Part shown: piece by piece, positions 23,581-30,773 of the stretch
Layout: every line of letters begins with the position of its first letter
How positions within the stretch are numbered: the first letter of the stretch is position 1
From: Myxococcales bacterium
Lineage (GTDB): Bacteria; Myxococcota; Polyangia; Polyangiales; Polyangiaceae
Length of the DNA: 30,889 nt
NCBI GenBank assembly: GCA_020430865.1
Contig: JAGQIY010000138.1
Coordinates: 1-30,889, forward strand
Reading direction: 5' to 3'
Position numbers and translations under genes: made by a program
The notes under the pieces: model-generated
What the model was told of the DNA's origin: nothing
Seen by the model: the letters and a program-made list of their open reading frames with translations, nothing else
Database searches by the model: none

Positions 23581-25511
23581 TGCGACGCGCACTCGTCACT
23601 GCGCTGGTCGGTGTCGCCAGCGTCGCCGGGTGCTCCGATGACGACGTAGCACCGCCGGAGCGCTCCAGGTCGCTGCAAGACCTCGTGCTGAGCCGCGTCG
23701 CGCCCGCGCTCGTGCTTCCAGGCACCGATCTTCGCGTCGAGGGCAGCTTCCCCGGCGTGGTGGAGCAGCTCGAGCTGCGCCTGCAAGGAAGTCTGGGGGG
23801 CGCGCCGACGAACCTCAGCATTCCCCTGCAGCGCGACGGTGGCGCACTGGTGGGGAGCTGGCCCGAGTCGGTGCCACGCGGAAGCGGTGTCGTGCTCGCA
23901 CACCTCGTTGGCGTCGACGCCGTGGACGGACGCGAGCACACCTCCGGGCCAGCACAGTGGGACGTCTCCTCTGAAGCGCGGTTGGCTCCGACGCTGGACA
24001 GCGTCCAGGGGGGCGTCGCCTTCGTGAACGATGCGATCCAGGTCAAGGGCAGCGGCTTCTTGCTGGGCGGGGGTGAGGGAGAGAGTCGCGTGACGGTCGG
24101 CGGCTGCTTCCAGCCCGCGGCTGCCACGAGCTGCGATCCCGTTGCCGCGAGGTCCGTTCGCTTGATCCCAGGAGCCGCCGATGATCGGGACGCTGGGAGC
24201 TTCGTCTTCGCGCCCCGCATCGCGGGCATCGGCGCCGGGACGTTCAAGGGGAGCGTGCGCGTCGAGAACGCGCCAACCCAGGCCGAGGGAGGAGCCAGCG
24301 ACGAGCTGCCGTTGGAACTCGAGCTGCTCACACCGAGAGTGTTTGGCCTGTCGCCGACCGCTGGCAGCCTGGGCCAGAAGGTCGCGGTGAACGGTGGCGG
24401 CTTCGTGGCTCAAGATGAGGAGGATCCCACCCCCGCCGCGACACGCCTGCGGCTGTCCGGCGAGTTCATGCTGGCAGCTGGTCCCTCCGTCCCGGTGAGC
24501 TTCGAGCTGGTGCCGGGCTTCGAGTCCGGGAATCGCTTGGTGTACGTGCTGAACGAAGGCGATGCTCTGGGCACCAGCGCTGACTTGCGGCGCACCGAAG
24601 GCACGCTGATCGGGGACATCACGCCGATCGTCAGCTACGGCGGGGAGACGGTGATGGGCAGCCCGGAGTCCGTCGAACTCGACCTGTTGCCGGTCAAGCA
24701 AGTGGTCTACGTGCGGTTCCTCGAGGGCTACGTCGAGAGCCTGCGCCACTTCGGGCTACGCGCGGTGGACGAGGCGGTGCGTGCACGGGCGTTCGAGGTC
24801 GCACGCCAGCTGTACGCGGGGCTCAGTGTGGATTTCCGGGCGGAAGAGCCAGAGGACTTCGGGCTGTTCACGCGAATCGATGTGAGCGGGGTCGACCCGA
24901 ACGGCCTCGGTCTGCTCGGCTATGACAACACGCCAGGCAAGGACACGGACAACCTGCGCTTGGATGATCGGGTCGGAGGCGTGAACGCCGTGACGCAAGA
25001 GAACGGCGATCCCGGCTTCGGTGGCGTCTTCGTCGAGAGCTTGTTCGGTTTCAGTCAGCACCCAGGGAAGCTCGCGACGCAGCTGAGCGGCGCCGACCCA
25101 GCGTTCGATCGGCTCTTCGACGAGTTCCGTCCCGACGTGACCAAGCACCCGGTGTTGGCGACGGAGAGCGACGTGCTGCCGCTCGCGCGCGTGGCCACGT
25201 GTGAGGCTCCCGGCTCCAGAGGCGAGCGCGTTGCCTGCGCGGTGCACGCGCTCGGGAGCCTGATCGGCGACACCCTGGCCCACGAGCTTGGACACGCGCT
25301 CGGGCTTGCGCAGCCGGACGGCGACGGGTTCCACAACGTGACGGATGCGCCAGGGCGACTGATGGACGGGGGATCCTCCAGGGAGTTTCGCGAGCGAGCG
25401 CGCCTGCTGGGTCACGAACGGGTCGTGTTCTGCGAGCAGAACTACGCCTACTTGCAGCGGATCCTGGGGGCTGGCGACGACCCGGACCCGAACCGTCCGG
25501 CCTGCGATTGA
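23577..25511 (+). CDS. Lipoprotein with TIG-like domains and a metzincin-like zinc protease motif
   Basis: The 644-residue protein starts with a short signal peptide and a clear lipobox (VAGC, Cys19). Two or more IPT/TIG-like beta domains follow; LTPRVFGLSPTAGSLGQKVAVNGGGF is the clearest. A C-terminal region of about 270 residues contains HELGHALG (His569, Glu570, His573) and a Met-turn-like GRLMDGG. The third metal ligand expected three residues after the glycine is Gln579 rather than His or Asp, with Asp581 close by, so activity is not certain. The ATG overlaps the stop of the PPC lipoprotein gene (ATGA); ATG 23580 is a second choice. Coupled translation suggests the two lipoproteins work together at the cell surface. 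Confidence 0.78.
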   Translation: MMRRALVTALVGVASVAGCSDDDVAPPERSRSLQDLVLSRVAPALVLPGTDLRVEGSFPGVVEQLELRLQGSLGGAPTNLSIPLQRDGGALVGSWPESVPRGSGVVLAHLVGVDAVDGREHTSGPAQWDVSSEARLAPTLDSVQGGVAFVNDAIQVKGSGFLLGGGEGESRVTVGGCFQPAAATSCDPVAARSVRLIPGAADDRDAGSFVFAPRIAGIGAGTFKGSVRVENAPTQAEGGASDELPLELELLTPRVFGLSPTAGSLGQKVAVNGGGFVAQDEEDPTPAATRLRLSGEFMLAAGPSVPVSFELVPGFESGNRLVYVLNEGDALGTSADLRRTEGTLIGDITPIVSYGGETVMGSPESVELDLLPVKQVVYVRFLEGYVESLRHFGLRAVDEAVRARAFEVARQLYAGLSVDFRAEEPEDFGLFTRIDVSGVDPNGLGLLGYDNTPGKDTDNLRLDDRVGGVNAVTQENGDPGFGGVFVESLFGFSQHPGKLATQLSGADPAFDRLFDEFRPDVTKHPVLATESDVLPLARVATCEAPGSRGERVACAVHALGSLIGDTLAHELGHALGLAQPDGDGFHNVTDAPGRLMDGGSSREFRERARLLGHERVVFCEQNYAYLQRILGAGDDPDPNRPACD

Positions 25512-25587
25512 GTCATGATCCGGGTGCCGGCCCGAGAAGCGAGCGTTGGGTCACGGAAAGCCACTACGAAGCGCGGAGGAGTGGGCG

Positions 25588-25593
25588 TAGCGT
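25588..25593 (+). promoter_or_regulatory. TAGCGT -10-like hexamer, possible leaderless start
   Basis: TAGCGT ends 6 bases before the ATG at 25600 and is preceded by GGGCG. No Shine-Dalgarno sequence is present at usable spacing. Confidence 0.4.
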
Positions 25594-25599
25594 TCTCGA

Positions 25600-26049
25600 A
25601 TGACTCGAGTGGAGCTCAGGTATGAGGTGTTTGCGCGGCGTCATGGGGAGATCCACTCGGGCACGCCCGTGTCAGCCGAAGAGTTCCGCGACGTGCTGCG
25701 GCGCTCCACGCTGGGCGCGCGCCGTCCCGTCGATGACCTGCCGCGACTGGGTCGAATGCTCGACAACTCCAACCTGATCGTCACCGCGCGAGAACCCGTG
25801 AGGAGCTTGCTGATCGGGATCTCCCGCTGCGTCACCGACTTCGCCTACTGCTGCTACTGCTCGGACCTCGCGGTGGACGAAGCCGTGCAGCGTCAGGGAG
25901 TGGGCAGGGAGCTGCTCAGGCTCACGCGAGAGGCTGCCGGTGACGACGCCACGCTTCTGCTCGTCGCTGCGCCCAACGCGAGGGACTACTATCCGCGAAT
26001 CGGCATGCACCACGTCGACCGTTGCTTTGCCTGGCCGCGAAGCGGCTGA
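25600..26049 (+). CDS. GNAT family N-acetyltransferase
   Basis: A 149-residue acetyl-CoA-dependent transferase. Motif A is clear: CSDLAVDEAVQRQGVGRELLRLTRE, with the pyrophosphate-binding QRQGVG. Motif B follows with LLLVAAPNARDYYPRIGMHHVDRCF, where the tyrosine is the usual general acid. The substrate is not predictable. It converges with the Spy-like operon. Confidence 0.87.
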   Translation: MTRVELRYEVFARRHGEIHSGTPVSAEEFRDVLRRSTLGARRPVDDLPRLGRMLDNSNLIVTAREPVRSLLIGISRCVTDFAYCCYCSDLAVDEAVQRQGVGRELLRLTREAAGDDATLLLVAAPNARDYYPRIGMHHVDRCFAWPRSG

Positions 26050-26081
26050 GCGCTCGGCGGTCCGCAGAGAGCAGCGAGCGC
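26050..26081. terminator. Inverted repeat between convergent genes, possible two-way terminator
   Basis: GCGCTCG (26050-26056) pairs exactly with CGAGCGC (26075-26081) and begins right after the GNAT stop. No T-run follows on either strand, so confidence is low. Confidence 0.35.
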
Positions 26082-26085
26082 CTGA

Positions 26086-26598
26086 TCAATCGCGTCGATG
26101 CTTGCGCACGGCTCGGCGCAGCTTGCGCTGAAGCTGCTGCATGGCCTGAAACAGCTTGGCTTGCTGCTTCGGGGTGAGCTCCTTCGAGAGCTGCTGGAAG
26201 TGCTTGTTCTGCAGCTTGTGCAGATCGTCACGGCTCTTGCGCAGAGCGGCCATCGCCTTCGAATAGGCTTTCTGGTCGTTGCTGTCGTCGTCCAGGAGCT
26301 TCTTCAGGTCCTGGCGCGCGTCGCGCATTTCCTTACGGATCTTTCGCTGGTCCTCGCGGTCCTTCTTCAACAGCGCAGCGACCTTGTCCGCCTTCTTGTC
26401 TTCGAGGCCCACCTTGTCGGTGAGCACCTTGCGCACGACCTCTTGCATGCGCTTCTCGACTTCGGCACGGCGGTCCTTTGGCTTCGCGAGCGCGAGGCTG
26501 CTGGTCAGCAAGACGCCGAGCAACGTGAAGAGCACCAGGACCCAATGGCGCCGGGTTCGAGGACGAAGCGAGGAGCGGGACAGGGCGAGTTGGGTCAT
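26086..26598 (-). CDS. Periplasmic Spy/CpxP/CnrX-like protein
   Basis: A 170-residue protein with a signal peptide (VLVLFTLLGVLLTSSLALA, cleavage near residue 39). The mature part is a highly charged all-helical protein with the LTxxQ-type motif LTPKQQAKLF near the end (about 140-149). This plan fits the Spy/CpxP chaperone and heavy-metal-resistance (CnrX/ZraP) families, which sense or buffer misfolded proteins or metals in the periplasm. It starts 5 bases after the anti-sigma-like gene, so it is the third gene of a sigma-factor operon and a candidate signal sensor. Confidence 0.75.
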   Translation of the reverse strand: MTQLALSRSSLRPRTRRHWVLVLFTLLGVLLTSSLALAKPKDRRAEVEKRMQEVVRKVLTDKVGLEDKKADKVAALLKKDREDQRKIRKEMRDARQDLKKLLDDDSNDQKAYSKAMAALRKSRDDLHKLQNKHFQQLSKELTPKQQAKLFQAMQQLQRKLRRAVRKHRRD

Positions 26599-26603
26599 GG
26601 CGT

Positions 26604-27353
26604 TCAGCTACCTTCGTTGGCTACGTCGTCGAGCGCCGCCAGCAGCGCATCCAGGTCTTCGTCTTCGTCCGGCGAGTCGAGGGCGTCGAGCGCCAGACCG
26701 AAGTCGTCGTCGCCATCGTCGACGACGGTCGCCACCAGCAGCGAGCTGTCCTCCGTGCTGAACTCCGCGGCGCCGGACGGCGCCGACTCGGGAGCGCTGG
26801 CGCTGTTCGCCGTCTCGGCTTCCGCGACCACCGCGCTCGGTGCTTGCACGGTTGCCCGAGGGGCCTCGGTATCGGAAGCGCCTCCGCCGAAGCCGACGAA
26901 GATCGCGAGGATCGCCGCCGCAGCCGCGGCCAGCGGTGGTGCGAGGCGCAGGAAGCCTCCGCGCTTGGCTTGCGCGGCGCGCTGCGGCGCATCCTTGGCG
27001 CGAGCGGCGATGCGGGTCAGGTCCGGGCCCGAGAGCTCCGCCGAGGTGCGCTCGAACAGCTCTCGCAAGTCCGCTTCGGGTGTCAGCTCGGCGTGGTCCA
27101 GCAGGCGCCTTTGCATCGCGACGCTCAGCTCGTCCGCCGACTCCTCGAACAGCACGCCAAGCTCTTCCTCCAGCTCGCTGTCGTCGGAACTCGAGAGCTC
27201 CTCGGCGAGCACCTCGGGGATACTACTGGCGAATGCGAACAGCCGATCCGCGACTGCCGCGTCCGGCTTCGCCTCATCGAAGCTGCCTGCCAGGTCGCGC
27301 TCGAGGTTCTCCAGCTCGAGAGCGTCCTCTGCGGAGAGTTCGTGGTCGCTCAT
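26604..27353 (-). CDS. Single-pass anti-sigma-like protein
   Basis: A 249-residue acidic protein. The N-terminal half (about 1-125) is helical and presumably cytoplasmic. One transmembrane helix (about 136-155, LAPPLAAAAAAILAIFVGFGGG) follows, then an Ala/Asp/Glu-rich periplasmic tail. No zinc-binding HxxxCxxC is present, so it is not a ZAS-type anti-sigma factor. The role is inferred from topology and from its ATG overlapping the sigma factor stop (ATGA). AAGGAGA lies 7 bases upstream. Confidence 0.7.
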   Translation of the reverse strand: MSDHELSAEDALELENLERDLAGSFDEAKPDAAVADRLFAFASSIPEVLAEELSSSDDSELEEELGVLFEESADELSVAMQRRLLDHAELTPEADLRELFERTSAELSGPDLTRIAARAKDAPQRAAQAKRGGFLRLAPPLAAAAAAILAIFVGFGGGASDTEAPRATVQAPSAVVAEAETANSASAPESAPSGAAEFSTEDSSLLVATVVDDGDDDFGLALDALDSPDEDEDLDALLAALDDVANEGS

Positions 27354-27949
27354 GACGCGTCTCCTTCAGAGCCCGCTGGCGAGGCCTCGGTGTGCACCAC
27401 CCCGATCTCGGCGAGCTTCTGCTTCAGTTCCTTGAGTGCCAGGTGCACGAGGACGCGGGCCGAACCCTCGGTGGAGCCAATGGCGTCGGCGATCTCGGCG
27501 TACGAGAGGTTGCCGTCGAGGCGCATCATCGCGGCCTCGCGGCGCTTCTCCGGCATGGCCGCGAGCGCCTCGCGGACCATCAGCGCGGTGCGCTCTGCAC
27601 TGAGTAGCTCGAGGGGTGACGCCGCGCGTTCCGGCTCCGCCGAGGCGTCCTCGCGCGTCTTGCGGCGTCGTTCCCCGCGGAAGAGCGTGTGCGCTCGCTT
27701 GATGGCAATGGAGGTCAGGAAGGCTTTCAGCGACGTTCCCGGCGTGTAGCGATGGAGCTCTTTGAAGGCGATGGTGAGGCTCTCTTGCACCGCGTCTTCG
27801 GCGATGGCCTCGCTGCGACAGGCACGCATCGCCAGGCGAAACATCAAGCCGAGGTGAGGACGAACCAGGGTCGCGAATGCCTGGCCGTCACCGTCGAGGG
27901 CGCGCCCCACCAACTCCGCTTCCAGTGAGACCACGTCAGCCTGAGCCAT
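27350..27949 (-). CDS. ECF RNA polymerase sigma factor
   Basis: A sigma70-family factor of about 199 residues. Region 2 spans about residues 14-80 (FRLAMRACRSEAIAEDAVQESLTIAFKELHRY, then SLKAFLTSIAIKRAHTLFR). Region 4 spans about 125-180 (ALAAMPEKRREAAMMRLDGNLSYAEIADAIGSTEGSARVLVHLALKELKQKL). It heads a three-gene operon with the anti-sigma-like and Spy-like genes. ATG 27949 is taken as the start, with GGGAGG very close upstream. ATG 28030 would add 27 residues and is not excluded. Confidence 0.87.
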   Translation of the reverse strand: MAQADVVSLEAELVGRALDGDGQAFATLVRPHLGLMFRLAMRACRSEAIAEDAVQESLTIAFKELHRYTPGTSLKAFLTSIAIKRAHTLFRGERRRKTREDASAEPERAASPLELLSAERTALMVREALAAMPEKRREAAMMRLDGNLSYAEIADAIGSTEGSARVLVHLALKELKQKLAEIGVVHTEASPAGSEGDAS

Positions 27950-28054
27950 GGCCTCCCGTTCTAGGCGCTTTGCGGGACCTGGGACCAGCCCCAAGCGGTC
28001 GAGGCCGGGATTGAAGGTTGCGTCCGTCATCAGCGGTGGAATGCCAGTCCCGGC

Positions 28055-28097
28055 GACGCAGTTAATGCGTCCAGCGTGGGTTCTCGAAGATTCTCGA
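28055..28097. promoter_or_regulatory. Dyad and 10-bp-spaced repeats upstream of the sigma operon
   Basis: GACGCA (28055-28060) and TGCGTC (28066-28071) form an inverted repeat. Further upstream with respect to the sigma gene, TTCTCGA occurs at 28081 and again at 28091, one helical turn apart. The region is a likely control site for the sigma operon, possibly autoregulated. No convincing -35/-10 pair was found. Confidence 0.35.
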
Positions 28098-28147
28098 GCG
28101 CGGTGTGTTCTCACCCCCAACCCTGAAAACAACGAAATTTCAAAGGC

Positions 28148-28969
28148 TTAGCGACCCTTGAAGGTGGGCTGCCGCTTTTCCATGAAGGCGCCGACTGCCT
28201 CTCCCAGATCTTCGCTGGCCAGGAACGCCGAGTTCCACGCCGCCACGAAGGTCAGGCCAGCGTCGATGCTCTTGTCCGCGCCGTAGTCCAGCACCTGCTT
28301 GACCCCGCGCACCGTCAGCGGGGCGTTCGCCGCGATCTCCTGTGCCATGGCGAGCGCGGTGGCCTTCACCTCGGACTGATCGGCGCACACCTGGTTCACG
28401 AGGCCCATGCGCTCGGCGCGCTCGGCGTCGATGTCCTTGCCCGTGAACGCCAGCTCTCGCGTGTTCCCCTGGCCGATGATCGGCGGCAAGCGCTGCAGTG
28501 TGCCGATATCCGCCACGATCGCGATCTTCGTTTCCCGTACGGAAAATTTCGTGTCCGCGCTCGCGAGGCGGATGTCGCAGGCAGCGATCAAGTCGACGCC
28601 ACCGCCGATGCACCAGCCATGAATCGCCGCGATCACTGGCACGGGGCTCTTCGCCACACGATCGAAGCAGCTCTGGAGCTGCTTGATGGTGTGAAAGAGC
28701 TCATAGCGCTCCCTGGCCTTGCCGCCGGCAAACGCGGCGCCCATCTCGGAGAACGCTGCTTGCAGGTCCAGGCCGTAGGTGAATGGCTTGACGTTGGACT
28801 GCAAGACCACGGCGCGGAGCTCGGAGTCCGTCGCCAGGTGATCGAAGACGGCGCCCACGTCGCGGAACAGCTGGGGAGGCATGGTGGGCTTTTCAAGGCC
28901 GACGATGGCGACGTGCCCGTCGCGCTTCAGGCTCAAGGTTTCGTAGCTCGGGTGTTGGTCTGCGCTCAT
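28148..28969 (-). CDS. Crotonase family protein, delta(3,5)-delta(2,4)-dienoyl-CoA isomerase-like
   Basis: The 273-residue protein has the crotonase oxyanion motifs (KPFTYGLDLQ and IHGWCIGGGVDL). The three acids of dienoyl-CoA isomerase (ECH1: Asp176, Glu196, Asp204 in rat) are matched by Asp126, Glu146 and Asp154 with exactly the same spacing. VADIGTLQRLPPIIGQ also copies the ECH1 pattern. It probably shifts double bonds during beta-oxidation of unsaturated fatty acids with odd-numbered double bonds, although general enoyl-CoA hydratase annotation is also common. The ATG at 28969 has GAGG upstream. It is divergent from the monooxygenase gene. Confidence 0.85.
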   Translation of the reverse strand: MSADQHPSYETLSLKRDGHVAIVGLEKPTMPPQLFRDVGAVFDHLATDSELRAVVLQSNVKPFTYGLDLQAAFSEMGAAFAGGKARERYELFHTIKQLQSCFDRVAKSPVPVIAAIHGWCIGGGVDLIAACDIRLASADTKFSVRETKIAIVADIGTLQRLPPIIGQGNTRELAFTGKDIDAERAERMGLVNQVCADQSEVKATALAMAQEIAANAPLTVRGVKQVLDYGADKSIDAGLTFVAAWNSAFLASEDLGEAVGAFMEKRQPTFKGR

Positions 28970-29056
28970 CGTTGCCTCGCTCGGTTTGGAGCGGAAACCT
29001 ATCGCGGTTCGGCGGCAGACGCCCGGGTTCCGCACCCAGCAGCGGGCGGATTGGCG

Positions 29057-29062
29057 TAGGAT
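29057..29062 (+). promoter_or_regulatory. TAGGAT -10-like hexamer, possible leaderless start
   Basis: TAGGAT ends 6 bases before the ATG at 29069 and is preceded by TTGGCG. No Shine-Dalgarno sequence is present. Confidence 0.4.
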
Positions 29063-29068
29063 TGCCGC

Positions 29069-29443
29069 ATGATCGTCGTCACGAATCGCATTCCCGTGGC
29101 CGAGGGCCACGAAGAAGATTTCGAGGACCGCTTCAGCAAGCGCGTTCACCTGGTCGACCAGTCTCCGGGCTTCATCCGCAACGAGGTGCATCGACCGCGG
29201 CCGATGAAGTTCGATCACGAGCAGGGCGGCTTCGTTCCGGACCCAGAGAAGGAAGGCTTCTACGAGGTGAAGACCTGGTGGAGGAGCTTCGCGGACTTCG
29301 AGGCCTGGACCAAGAGCCCTGCGTTCGCGGAGGCGCACAAGAACCGCGCGCCCAAGGAGATGTTCCGCGGACCCAACGTGCTCGAGGTACACGAGGTCTT
29401 TCTGTCGACGGACCTCGGCGACGAGAAGAGCCGCGACGCTTAG
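29069..29443 (+). CDS. Antibiotic biosynthesis monooxygenase / heme oxygenase IsdG-HmoA-like protein
   Basis: A 124-residue ferredoxin-like alpha/beta-barrel protein. Residues that matter in IsdG-type heme monooxygenases have counterparts: an Asn near position 6 (VVTNRIPV), Trp in VKTWWRSFADFEAW, and His in AFAEAHK. The segment VHLVDQSPGFIRNEVHRP is typical of the HmoA branch. Heme degradation for iron is therefore possible; quinol-type monooxygenase activity is the alternative. The gene is monocistronic in appearance. Confidence 0.75.
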   Translation: MIVVTNRIPVAEGHEEDFEDRFSKRVHLVDQSPGFIRNEVHRPRPMKFDHEQGGFVPDPEKEGFYEVKTWWRSFADFEAWTKSPAFAEAHKNRAPKEMFRGPNVLEVHEVFLSTDLGDEKSRDA

Positions 29444-29644
29444 GCTCGGTGAACGGGGAAGTCGATCGTTGACCGCGGTCGAGACCGCAGCGAAGCGGGC
29501 CCGAGGAGGGAGCACCGCAGGAATACTCGGGTATTTCGAGGAGGGGGCCGACGAGGCTGCCTGCGTTTCTCGGCGCCGCGGTCACGCCCTGGAGGACACG
29601 AACTGGGCCGGCTTTTCGGAGCGGCGATATCGTGACCACGCCCC

Positions 29645-30718
29645 ATGCCCGACGTCGTGCGAGGTCCCGCCCGCTTCCTGCTGATTGGCGCCGCTCTGGT
29701 GGTGTTCTTGGCTGGCCTGAAGCAAGCCGAGCCGCTGCTCGTACCGCTCGTGTTCGCTGCGTTCCTGTCTGCGATCAGCGCGCCGTTCGTGTTCTGGCTG
29801 GAGCGCAGGCTACCGGCTTGGATCTCCGTGAGCCTCGTCGTGCTGTTGATGCTCGGCGTGCTGGTGCTGGTCGGCGCCGTGGTGGGTACGAGCGTCAACC
29901 AGTTCGTGGCCGCGGCGCCGGGTTACGAAGAGGGCCTCAACGAGCTCTTCGGGGGCGTCGGTGGCTGGCTTCAGCGCCACGGCGTCGAGTTCAGCCGCAA
30001 GGAGCTTGGCGACATGGTGAACACCGGCGCGCTGATGCGCTTTCTCGGTGGCACCCTGAGCGGAGTGGCCAACATGTTGAGCAACGTCCTGCTGGTCGTG
30101 CTCACGATGGCGTTCATCCTCTTCGAGGCCACCACGCTGAGCAAGAAGCTGCGAGCGGCGATGGGCGATCCGACCGCTGATCTGAGTCGCTGGACCAAGA
30201 TGGCGAGCGAGGTGAAGCGCTACGTCGTGATCAAGACCTACGTTTCCCTGGGGACTGGCATCACCATCGGCCTGTTTCTGTGGGCTCTCGGCGTCGACTT
30301 TCCGCTGCTCTGGGGTCTGCTCGCCTTCCTGCTCAACTACGTTCCCAACATCGGCTCGATCATCGCGGCCATCCCGCCGGTTCTGCTGGCGCTGGTCCAG
30401 TTCGGCATCGGGCGCGCGCTGGCGACCCTTGGTGGCTTCCTGGTCGTGAACATGCTGATCGGGAACGTCATCGAGCCGGCCTTCATGGGCCGCAGGCTGG
30501 GGCTCTCGACCCTGGTCGTCTTCCTGAGCTTGATCTTCTGGGGCTGGCTGTGGGGGCCCGTAGGCATGCTGCTGAGCGTGCCCCTGACCATGGTGGTCAA
30601 AATCCTTCTGGAAAATAGTCAGTGGTACGGCGCCGCCGTGATGCTGGGCGGTGATCCGGACAAGGAGCCTCCGAGCCTGCCGCCTCCTGGGCTCAGGCGG
30701 AGTCGTCCGCCGGCCTGA
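29645..30718 (+). CDS. AI-2E/PerM family transporter
   Basis: A 357-residue membrane protein with eight predicted helices in the AI-2E (UPF0118/PerM) pattern. Two N-terminal pairs are followed by a periplasmic amphipathic region (about 80-125). A C-terminal bundle contains the family motifs LLWGLLAFLLNYVPNIGSIIAAIPP and MLIGNVIEPAFMGRRLGLSTLVVFLSLIFWGWLWGPVGMLLSVPLT. Family members export autoinducer-2, act as Na+/H+ antiporters or support permeability; the substrate here is unknown. The tail is Pro-rich. TATCGT lies 11 bases before the ATG, and no ribosome site is evident. The 201 bases before the gene show only a 10-bp palindrome (GACCGCGGTC, 29471-29480). Confidence 0.88.
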   Translation: MPDVVRGPARFLLIGAALVVFLAGLKQAEPLLVPLVFAAFLSAISAPFVFWLERRLPAWISVSLVVLLMLGVLVLVGAVVGTSVNQFVAAAPGYEEGLNELFGGVGGWLQRHGVEFSRKELGDMVNTGALMRFLGGTLSGVANMLSNVLLVVLTMAFILFEATTLSKKLRAAMGDPTADLSRWTKMASEVKRYVVIKTYVSLGTGITIGLFLWALGVDFPLLWGLLAFLLNYVPNIGSIIAAIPPVLLALVQFGIGRALATLGGFLVVNMLIGNVIEPAFMGRRLGLSTLVVFLSLIFWGWLWGPVGMLLSVPLTMVVKILLENSQWYGAAVMLGGDPDKEPPSLPPPGLRRSRPPA

Positions 30719-30773
30719 AATCCGGCGCTGGGAGCGAACCCGCGCTTCGCCACGAAGGCAGGGCACCCGGGCC

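Noticed and set aside
26098..27435. 445-codon plus-strand frame opposite the sigma operon
   Set aside because: Ser/Ala-rich shadow; the three minus-strand genes have coupled starts, a Shine-Dalgarno sequence and domain evidence.
29469..29684. Small plus-strand frame before the AI-2E family gene
   Set aside because: It overlaps the next gene's start in another frame, has no ribosome site and has a Cys/Arg/Ser-rich product without family features.
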